A stretch of 64,000 nt of DNA, from the NCBI GenBank assembly GCA_008694505.1, contig VZDJ01000174.1:10260286-10324285 (forward strand), in the 5' to 3' direction. This document shows, piece by piece, positions 57,401-64,000 of this stretch. The stretch is from Cyanoderma ruficeps. Taxonomy: Eukaryota; Chordata; Aves; Passeriformes; Timaliidae. Numbering within the stretch: the first letter of the stretch is position 1; every line of letters begins with the position of its first letter. Under the pieces are notes generated by a model, which made no database searches, was not told the DNA's origin, and was given only the letters and a program-made list of their open reading frames with translations. The position numbers and the translations under genes were made by a program.

Positions 57401-60400
57401 TTTTGCCTTGGGAGCATTGGCAGACATGAAACCCAGCCTGCTTGTCACCAACTTCTCCTTACAAGACAGTCCCATATAAATATATATAGCTTTTCCTGCA
57501 ATACCAGATATTTGCTGTACCTGGGAGGGAGCGAACAGTGAGACAACACTCAACTAGAATTTTAAGGGCATTTTAACAGTCTTTAAATGGCAGTGGGGCA
57601 CATTTACACAGACCACTGTTTCAAGTGGAAGCTTAGGGGCTCTTTAATCAACTAATTCATCAGAAAGCCTGTAGAAGTGTGGGAGGAAGAGGCCTGGATA
57701 CAGGTTACTCCACACTCAGCTCTGCAGTTACGTCCTATTCCACCCGAAGGAGTTGCTCTCCATGTGCCACTGCAGGACCGTGGGGGAGCGGCCGAGGGAC
57801 AGAACCGCCCCGCAGGGGCCGTGCCCAGGCGGCCCGGCTGCCGCAGGACCAGCCCGGCTGTGGCAGGGCGGCGGTGGCACGTTTGCAGTTTTAACAGGTG
57901 CCACCAGAGGGCAAGTTGCGATCGCGAACAGGTCCCGGCGGCCCCGCACGGGGAGCGCTGCTGCCCTTGGCCGCCCCGCCGCTCCCGGAATAAACCTCTA
58001 AGCTGCCGCCTGGCACGGCCGGGAGCGGGGGGAGCGCGGCAGAGCTGACCGGGAGCTTACCCAGCATGCCGATCCCCAGCATGAAGGCATCCATCCCGTA
58101 AGGCATTACTCGGGACCGCCCTCGTGCAGAGCCCGTTGGGGACATCACCTCCTTCGGCTGAGCTTTTTTACACTCCANNNNNNNNNNNNNNNNNNNNNNN
58201 NNNCCTGCCACAAGAAAGTAAGGATCAGGCTCGCCTGTCACAGGATGGCTCACAGGCTGTCACAGGACAGGGCCACAGAGCACAGACAGGCCAGGCAGGG
58301 CTGCCTGAGTGACAGCCCGTCCCAGCTCCAGCCACCGCTCTGCTGCCCGGGCCCTTCCCTGGCATCGCTGTCCTCAGCCCACATGGGGCCCTTTCCTCTC
58401 GTTCTGCAGCCACCACAGGCAGTGGGGAGCTCAGACACTGCTTTTTTCCTCCTGGTGTTGCCCTTGATGTTCTACCTGACCCTGCACCAGAGTCTCAAAG
58501 CCTGATTTTCCTCATTTCTGAATAAAGGTAAAACCTGCCCCTTCCCAGGCCACTACAAGGTTTTGTGTAACTTCAAAACCTCCAAGCACAGCACAATTTC
58601 TTGTTTAGTTAGCTCTCCTCCTTGAGAACTCAGTATTATGTTTGTTCACCACCATACAGTGAGTTTCTTCCCTAGACTGCTGTGATTTTTGGGAAAAAAC
58701 TCAATCTGATTCCCCACTGCAGAGAAGATGCATCAGGACCCAAATGCCTCACATCCCACCTCTGTGCCACTGCCCTGCTCCCTCCCACACCTCTGCCTCT
58801 GCTCCCTCAGGTTCTGCCCCAGACACTCACCATTTTGTTGTTGATCTCATGAAAGTGGATTTCACACACTTTTTCCACAATGTCTTCACTTTCAAATGTG
58901 ACAAACCCAAATCCTGAAGAAAAAGCAAAACTCCCTGATCAGGTCAGACCTCTCACAGTTTGAACCCTCTACTCACAGCCTTTTATTGGCAGGAGAAAAG
59001 GACAGCACAATCAGGCCTTTCGAAAACAGCTGTCACTCATCTTCCCTCTCCAGCAAATTCTACTTTTATGCACAAGAACAGGACTGTCCTCTTACAGATT
59101 CTCCTCTCCTACTCATCCCATACTTCCCACCCACTCTGAACCCAAATGATCTCAAACCCAGGTTTATTTGGGTTTTTTTTAAACTTTGTAATTTGCAAGG
59201 CAAACCACATGGCTGGTAACGCTGGGGAGGATCTGGGCAGATGCTCACACAAAGAATCGGTGGGGAAACCAACATCTGCTTGCCAGGACATCACCACCCT
59301 CACTAGACGGACCCCACCAGCAGGAACACCCTGCAGTTCCCTTGCAGGCACTTGCCATAAAGCCTCATGTGAGCAGGCACAGATCAGCAGTGCAGCTGCA
59401 CACAGCGAGGCAGATACAGGCACAGCGATTTGCAAAGTTTCACCAAAGTAAGGTTTGTATCTGGGGTAAGACAGGACAGCGTGTTCCTGGCCCCTGGCCC
59501 ACGCTCACACCTCCTTTCTCTCACCAACCCCTTTGCTGACAGTTTTGGCAAAGCCCAGCTTGGGTGGGCAGACTGAACTCCTCTAAGCTGGCTGCAACCG
59601 TTTCCGGAGAACTGAGGCAGGTGGGAGGATGTCTTAAAGCTTGCTGTGCAAGCAAGCTGGGATTAAGCAGAACTTTCCGCTTCCAGAGCTGGCCAATTCC
59701 ATGGCACTGTAATGTAACATTTAAAAGCAGATGGGAATCCACTGCCCAGAGCCCCACCTTTTCTCCACACAGCTAGAAACATCTCACTATAAACTCCTCC
59801 ATCTGTCTGTGCCCAGGTAGATCCACACTACTCACCTCAACACCCGCAAGCAGAGGAGCTCAGGAATTCGGGAGAAAAACCCTGATGTTAAAAGCAGTCC
59901 TGAGCCCCATCAGACCCCAGGCTGAGCCCCTCACTGTTCACACAGTGGCTGGCAGCTCTCCCTGCTGCCTCCCAAAATGCCCAACAGCTCTAACTGGACC
60001 AGTGACTGGAAGGCACCCATGGAAGAACAGGGGTTAACACTTCTTCCCTCTGAAGATGAAGCTGGAACAACATCCTAGGACTGCCGAGGCCTGGCAGTCA
60101 GAGCAATTTAATAGCTTTAGAAAAAAGTAAAAATCTGAAGGGCACAGAGTGTAGCAAGAACAGAAGGGAGAGTTCCCTCGCTGCTCTGGGGGCAGGAGTG
60201 TTTGGAAGTGCTTCAAACAACACACAGGAGAGCAGCCAGCACAGGGCTGTGACTGACCCTGACTGGGAAGAGGCTGAAGCTAAGTTTGCAGGTCAAGCTG
60301 TTGCCATTAAATCTCCGAGTTGGACGCAAGTGTCAAGGCCTGCCACACCACCAGGTAGTTGGTCTGAGGACTCACCAGGAAGGCAGGGACGCCCATGGGT

Positions 60401-60940
60401 GGGCTGGGTCAGTATAGCACAAATAGTACAGCCTTGCTCCCATCCTGTAACCAGACTCCACCAGCAGGACTCGGGTAAGAAAAGGTGACCTGGGAGCACA
60501 AGTGGGCTCCAGGCCGAGGAAGGGGCGAGAAGCAGGCACTCTTCAGGCTATCGTGTCAGCTTTCCCAGAGCTCAGATTACTCGGGACAAGGTAAGACACA
60601 CACTGCAGGCTGGAGCCACAGAGGTGAGCACGCAGAGGAGGGGGCCGTCTCCTCTCACATATCTGCAACTCAACGAGTTTACAGCACAGGAAATGCACTG
60701 GACAAAAGCTCTCTGTGCTTCGAGGGCCACTGGTAAAGGATGCAGATGCAAAAGAATGGGGCGACTGGAGGCAAGATAAAGAGCAGCTGTGACCCGCATC
60801 CCCTGCTGCTGGGATACTGACCCCTCCCCAGGCAAGGCAAGAGGCAAACCCTCTGCAGTAACCTCTCCTAGGGCCAGAAGACAGCTCTCACCTCGGTGTC
60901 TGTTGGTTGTCTTGTCAAACATCAGCATCGCATCATCCAC
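51391..60940 (-). CDS. MSI1: Musashi-1 RNA-binding protein, C-terminal 217 residues (incomplete at 5' end)
   Basis: Musashi-1 is a cytoplasmic translational regulator that binds UAG-containing sites in 3' UTRs through two RRMs and marks neural stem cells. Eight coding exons (60892–60940, 58831–58913, 58061–58178, 56399–56479, 55082–55138, 52204–52272, 51924–52078, 51391–51432) join in phase. They begin at [16 protein letters not shown] in the middle of RRM2 (human V135), then RNP1 GFGFVTFE, the KKAQPKEVM end of RRM2, the [16 protein letters not shown] block, an eight-alanine run, and end [13 protein letters not shown]. Compared with the human protein as I recall it, an 11-residue SHPWTMAPPPG segment after VVRGTG is missing. 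The N-terminus, RRM1 and the first half of RRM2 lie beyond the right edge. The acceptor of the third exon listed here is in an assembly gap. Confidence 0.97.
51433..51923 (-). other. MSI1: MSI1 intron before the last coding exon
   Basis: 491-bp GT/AG intron. Nothing else was recognised. Confidence 0.9.
51924..52078 (-). CDS. MSI1: MSI1 exon encoding [14 protein letters not shown]…FGHSLG
   Basis: 155-nt exon in the Pro/Ser/Gly-rich C-terminal region ([22 protein letters not shown]). The acceptor is CTGCTGTAG|GTTCC and the donor CTAGGG|GTGAGT. It follows VVRGTG directly, with only a 125-bp intron between. Confidence 0.95.
52204..52272 (-). CDS. MSI1: MSI1 exon with poly-alanine run
   Basis: 69-nt exon encoding IPLTAYGPM, eight alanines written with mixed GCN codons, then VVRGT. 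The acceptor is CTTTTCCAG|CAATCC and the donor GGGACAG|GTAACT. Confidence 0.95.
52273..55081 (-). other. MSI1: MSI1 intron between the FRVERTPLP and poly-alanine exons
   Basis: 2.8-kb intron. It contains a GC-richer patch near 53.45–53.65 kb. No nested gene or known repeat was recognised. Confidence 0.85.
55082..55138 (-). CDS. MSI1: MSI1 exon encoding [18 protein letters not shown]
   Basis: 57-nt exon. The acceptor is CATTTTTAG|AGTTCC and the donor CTCACAG|GTCAGT. The residues match Musashi-1 exactly as I recall it. Confidence 0.95.
55139..56398 (-). other. MSI1: MSI1 intron between the YPGFQ and FRVERTPLP exons
   Basis: 1.26-kb GT/AG intron with no recognised feature. Confidence 0.88.
56399..56479 (-). 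CDS. MSI1: MSI1 exon encoding [16 protein letters not shown]…YTYQFP
   Basis: 81-nt exon. The acceptor is TTCCCCAG|GTTATCC and the donor TTCCCTG|GTGAGT. It differs from human at two residues as I recall it (A for T in QAATY, I for L in TGIAP). Confidence 0.95.
56480..58060 (-). other. MSI1: MSI1 intron between the MLG and YPGFQ exons
   Basis: 1.6-kb intron, with a CpG-rich stretch at about 57770–58030 next to the upstream exon. No exon of another gene was recognised in it. Confidence 0.85.
58061..58178 (-). CDS. MSI1: MSI1 exon encoding [16 protein letters not shown]…GIGMLG (acceptor in gap)
   Basis: About 118 nt encoding the end of RRM2 and the conserved [23 protein letters not shown] block. 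The donor is ATGCTGG|GTAAGC. The first base of the exon and its acceptor fall in the N run, so the right end is inferred from the reading frame. Confidence 0.92.
58178..58203. other. Assembly gap (26 N)
   Basis: Unresolved run that covers the splice acceptor of a MSI1 exon. Confidence 0.98.
58204..58830 (-). other. MSI1: MSI1 intron (partly in gap)
   Basis: Intron between the HEINNKM and VECKKAQ exons, interrupted by the N run at its 3' end. No other feature was recognised. Confidence 0.85.
58831..58913 (-). CDS. MSI1: MSI1 exon encoding RNP1 of RRM2
   Basis: 83-nt exon encoding (G)[15 protein letters not shown]…HEINNKM. GFGFVTF is the RNP1 motif with the aromatic residues that stack on RNA bases. 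The acceptor is TTCTTCAG|GATTTG and the donor AAAATG|GTGAGT. Confidence 0.96.
58914..60891 (-). other. MSI1: MSI1 intron inside RRM2
   Basis: 2-kb intron dividing RRM2 just before RNP1. No other feature was recognised. Confidence 0.88.
60892..60940 (-). CDS. MSI1: MSI1 exon encoding [16 protein letters not shown]
   Basis: 49-nt exon inside RRM2. The acceptor is CTTTGCAG|GTGGAT and the donor CACCGAG|GTGAGA. It is the most 5' MSI1 exon present in the window. Confidence 0.96.
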
Positions 60941-63128
60941 CTGCAAAGAGAATGGCTGCAGTCAGATTATTACTGCTGCAACGAGCATCCTCCAACACAA
61001 TTGTTCAGAGCTTCCCCGGCCTCCCCAAACCTGAGGGGATCAAGATGAGACATCCTGTCTCCAAGAAGGAAACAGGGTGTGCACACACAAGCTATCACAC
61101 CAGGCACTTCCCCAAGCCACAACCAGCACGGTCCTGGTCCCCCCACCAGCCTGGGGCAGGTGCTGCTGAGCTGAGCCCTCTTGGCCCAGCCCCTGGGAGC
61201 AAGCAACCCCGATTGTTTGCCTGCAGCTCCAGCCGGGGGCCAAGGAGCAGGGAGGGCATTGTTCCCAAATCCCGGCCTCAAAGGAGAGGAGAATCAAAGG
61301 GGGGCAGAGAAGCAAAGCTGGAGAAGGGAGAGGAATAAGGGGCCTCCCAGCGGCAGGGGAAGCGGAGGCCTCAGACAACAGAGCCTGCCTGGGAAAGCTG
61401 GGAAGCGCCCCCACCCCCACCCCAGAGGAGCCTTTCCTCTAAGTGAGGTTTCCCACTGCTGGAGGCTGTAATTAGAGCAAATTTACTGCAAGGCCTGAGC
61501 GGGGCTGCCTTCCCGGGGGGAGGGGCGGCCGGATCCCATCCCCCAGCCGGCCTGGGGCTGCTCTCCTCCCCGGCACATCACTGCCTGGTGCCACTTTTCC
61601 CCCCATCTTCCCGCGGGTGTTGCCTTGCGGAGCCGCATCCGCTCCGCAGGTCAGCCCGAGCAGGGTTAAAAAATACACTTCAATCTCCTCCGTGTAAGCC
61701 TCAGTGTAAACCTGTCCCACTGACCCATCCCTCCTCTAATACCACTGCCTTAATCCGATTATGAAACTGGACGTGCAAGTGCTCAGGGGAGGTGGCAGCA
61801 GTCTCCGGCCAGCAGCTGCCCTGGCCCTCCTCCTTCTCCATGTGAGAGAGCCGCTTCCTGAGCAGGGAGCCCTGCACGCCCCCCAACTCTGCAGGATTAC
61901 TCCTTTGCCTCACCCCGAGAAGAATCTGCATTGCTGCCTCCTCCTGAACAGTCACTGGAGAGGGCAGAGTGCTGCCCGTGCCCTGGCACAGGCAGCCACG
62001 GGCTCTGCCCATGGAGACCCCACAACCTCAGTCAGGAAAGGGAAAGGCTCCTACTCTCAGGTCTCCAGGACAACACAGGACACCCAGTCCCACTTCAGGG
62101 CCAGGTGGATAGAAGGAGCCCTTGCTGACATTTCCAGTACCATCATAAGCAGACAGAGATCATATTTGATGCCCTTGGCCTTGTCTAACACATCCACTTC
62201 AGGTGACAACAGACAACCTGGCTCCTGCTCATCTCACACTCTTACCATCCTGGCTCAGCCTCCCTCAGCCAAGTAAACAAACACCTGAGAAACATGCCAA
62301 GCATCCAGCCTGGAGCCACAGGGGACATAAGCCTTGACACAGACCCGAAGCAACTCCTCAGCAGCTTCCCAGGACACACAGTTAGGGAGACAGGCACCGA
62401 GGGCAGCTCCTCACGCTGTCATTCCCCATTGCCACTTGTTCCCACATCTGCACCATTTCCCTTCACGGTACAGCACAACTGGGATGTGCTGGAGGGAAAA
62501 CCTGACGTGGCTTAAAAATAGTTCAACAGGTTCTACTATCTAGTTTTGCTCATTTTAAAATCTAGATCCATTTCCCCATCCAGTTCACAAGAAGGCTGGA
62601 GAAATAGCTGTTCTTCTCCCCAGTGAACACTGGGAGAAAGCTGTGTCAAAGGCACTCTGAGACAGTGCCATTCCCAGCTCAGGTAACTGGAGGCCATAAA
62701 CCCATCACAATGAGAGATGGGCACAAGAAAAAAAACAAACTAGTATCAATGAGCACAGGGCACTGCTGACTTAACTCTGCCCAACCAGCCCTCCTCTCTG
62801 CAGAGCCTGGGAAATAGGAGCAACTGCAAGTGGCAGAGTCCAGTGCCGTTCCACACAAACTCCTGGCACAGCAATATCCCAGGCAATGGCTGGGCACTGC
62901 CACAGCACTCAAGCACTCAAGAGACAGAAGATGTGCAACCACTTCATCCCAAACTATGCTGTATGCTGTGAGGACAGCTGTAGCCTTCCTCCTTCTGCAC
63001 TTTTCCTGATGGCTCTGCTTTGAGGCGTCTACCCAGCACCCCAAAATGTACTTGTCTTGCAAAAACGTATTTATTGTAGCACACGTATTCTATTTGATAG
63101 CTGTTTCCCGCTAAAAACTAATTCTTTT

Positions 63129-63181
63129 ACACACATAAATGTGTGTATATATATATATACACACACACACACATATATATA
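63129..63181. repeat. Palindrome plus (TA)n(CA)n microsatellite
   Basis: A perfect inverted repeat ACACACAT-AA-ATGTGTGT at 63129–63146 runs into alternating TA, then AC, then TA units up to about 63181. Such alternating purine/pyrimidine DNA can form cruciforms or Z-DNA and is usually length-polymorphic. Confidence 0.9.
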
Positions 63182-63479
63182 GGTGGATGTGCACACAACT
63201 CCAGGGCTTCATCTCTGTGTATGGCTATAATGTATTTTATTGCCATTAAAACCTACAGATGACCATCTTTATGTCTCCTTTCAAGGCAGCCTGTGAGCTG
63301 AGTTGGGTGGTCTCAGCACACACCTGTGAGGTGAGGCAGGGCTCAGATCGCCCCTAACCCTTGCTCCAGGGGACAGCTCTGGTACCATACATTACTTGGG
63401 CAGATCCTCACACTGAGGCACCACATCCAGCATCCACCAAAGCTGTGCCTGCACCGACTCTACAACCACCACCAGCCAT

Positions 63480-63740
63480 AACTGGGCAGCTATTGTGGTG
63501 GTTCCCCACCACAACCCCCTCCACCTCCGCTCTTCCCTCCCTCCCCGCCCGCCACCGCCGCGTTGGGCCTTTCCCGGCTGGGCCGCGCCGGGCCCCAACA
63601 AAGGCGGCCGCCGGCGGGGCCGTCGCGATGGCAACGCGGCCGCCATGGCAGCTGGGGCCCGGATTAGCGGCTCACAAAGCCGCCCCGCAGCGCTCGGTGC
63701 CCGCGGCCTGTGATGGGCTGCGGGAGGGCACCCAACGGGG
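63480..63740. promoter_or_regulatory. CpG island in the MSI1 5' region
   Basis: Dense CpG sequence with GC boxes, a NotI-type GCGGCCGC site and ATG-containing segments (GTCGCGATGG, GCCGCCATGG). It could be an internal MSI1 promoter or regulatory element. The open frames across it resemble no protein I know and do not encode the Musashi N-terminus. Confidence 0.4.
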
Positions 63741-63783
63741 GCCTCCGGCACCCCAGCACGGGCCAATCGGCATTCCCGAGGGA

Positions 63784-64000
63784 TTCATCATCTCGTTCCA
63801 ACCCCGCTGCTCTGCGCAGGGACACCTTCCACCAGGCTGCTGCAAGCCCCGTCCAACCTGGCCTTGAACGTGCCCCTCGATGGGGCAGCCACAGGTTCTC
63901 TGGGCAGTCTGTGCCACGGCCTCGACAGCCGAACAGGGAAGAACTTTATCCCAAGATCCAACCTAAACCTACTCTCTCAGTTTGAAGCCATTCCCCCTCA
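63784..64000 (-). mobile_element. CR1-type LINE fragment (partial, runs off the window)
   Basis: The plus strand shows landmarks of the reverse complement of the avian CR1 3' region: TCATCTCGTTCCAACCCC, GGGACACCTTCCACCAGG, GTCCAACCTGGCCTTGAACG, GATGGGGCAGCCACAG, TCTCTGGGCAGTCTGTGCCA and TTTGAAGCCATTCCCCCTCA. It is a diverged, 5'-truncated, non-coding remnant in minus orientation. Identified from memory of the family, not by search. Confidence 0.85.

Larger units (their letters stand above)
60941..63783 (-). other. MSI1: MSI1 intron, continuing past the right edge
   Basis: No exon encoding RRM1 or the first half of RRM2 could be found here, so this intron exceeds 3 kb. It contains GC-rich patches near 61.48–61.65 kb and 63.48–63.74 kb and a CA/TA microsatellite. 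Confidence 0.75.

Noticed and set aside
63361..63867. 168-codon plus-strand open frame over the CpG island and CR1 remnant
   Set aside because: It crosses from the island into a CR1 fragment and resembles no protein; it does not encode COX6A1 or the Musashi N-terminus.
60941..64000. Search for MSI1 RRM1 exons
   Set aside because: No frame contains RRM1 RNP motifs or the first half of RRM2; they lie beyond the right edge.

Overview
This is a stretch of vertebrate nuclear DNA, most probably from a bird. Genes are split into short exons with GT/AG introns. Four protein-coding genes and two U4 snRNA genes are recognisable, and their order and orientation match what I recall of human 12q24.31 (PXN–RNU4 pair–SIRT4–PLA2G1B–MSI1). 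The paxillin N-terminus resembles the chicken protein, and the window ends in a CR1-type LINE fragment, the common avian retroposon. In chicken this block would be on microchromosome 15 (from memory). There are no operons, CRISPR arrays or prokaryotic features.

Layout. 1–26,333 (minus): the 5' part of PXN (paxillin). It has a tiny first coding exon at 26,321–26,333 inside a CpG island, a 23.6-kb first intron, and exons 2 and 3 near 2.5 and 1.9 kb; the rest lies beyond the left edge. 26.8–30.6 kb: intergenic. 30,616–31,790 (minus): two tandem U4 snRNA genes. The downstream copy is canonical; the upstream copy is a diverged, apparently functional variant like chicken U4X. Each has its own distal enhancer motifs and 3' box. 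32,840–37,902 (plus): SIRT4, with a non-coding first exon behind paired ZNF143/Staf motifs and three coding exons giving a complete 315-aa protein. 37.9–43.3 kb: intergenic. 43.3–43.9 kb: a GC-rich island containing a 43-bp minisatellite. 43,967–45,888 (minus): complete PLA2G1B (147 aa, four coding exons, TATA box, poly(A) signals). 45.9–48.2 kb: intergenic. 48,250–60,940 and beyond the right edge (minus): MSI1 (Musashi-1), from the middle of RRM2 to the stop codon, with a spliced 3' UTR. The exons for the N-terminus and RRM1 are outside the window.

The genes do not form a pathway: a focal-adhesion adaptor (PXN), a spliceosomal RNA (U4), a mitochondrial sirtuin (SIRT4), a secreted digestive phospholipase (PLA2G1B) and a neural stem-cell RNA-binding protein (MSI1). 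The notable local theme is that both U4 genes and the SIRT4 promoter carry ZNF143/Staf-type motifs within about 2 kb.

The most interesting signal is the U4 pair. The variant copy differs from the canonical one at eight positions, but these changes keep or improve the secondary structure and the pairing with U6, so it looks like a selected variant and not a decaying pseudogene. The sequence has a 26-base gap at a MSI1 splice acceptor and three single-N positions in homopolymers.
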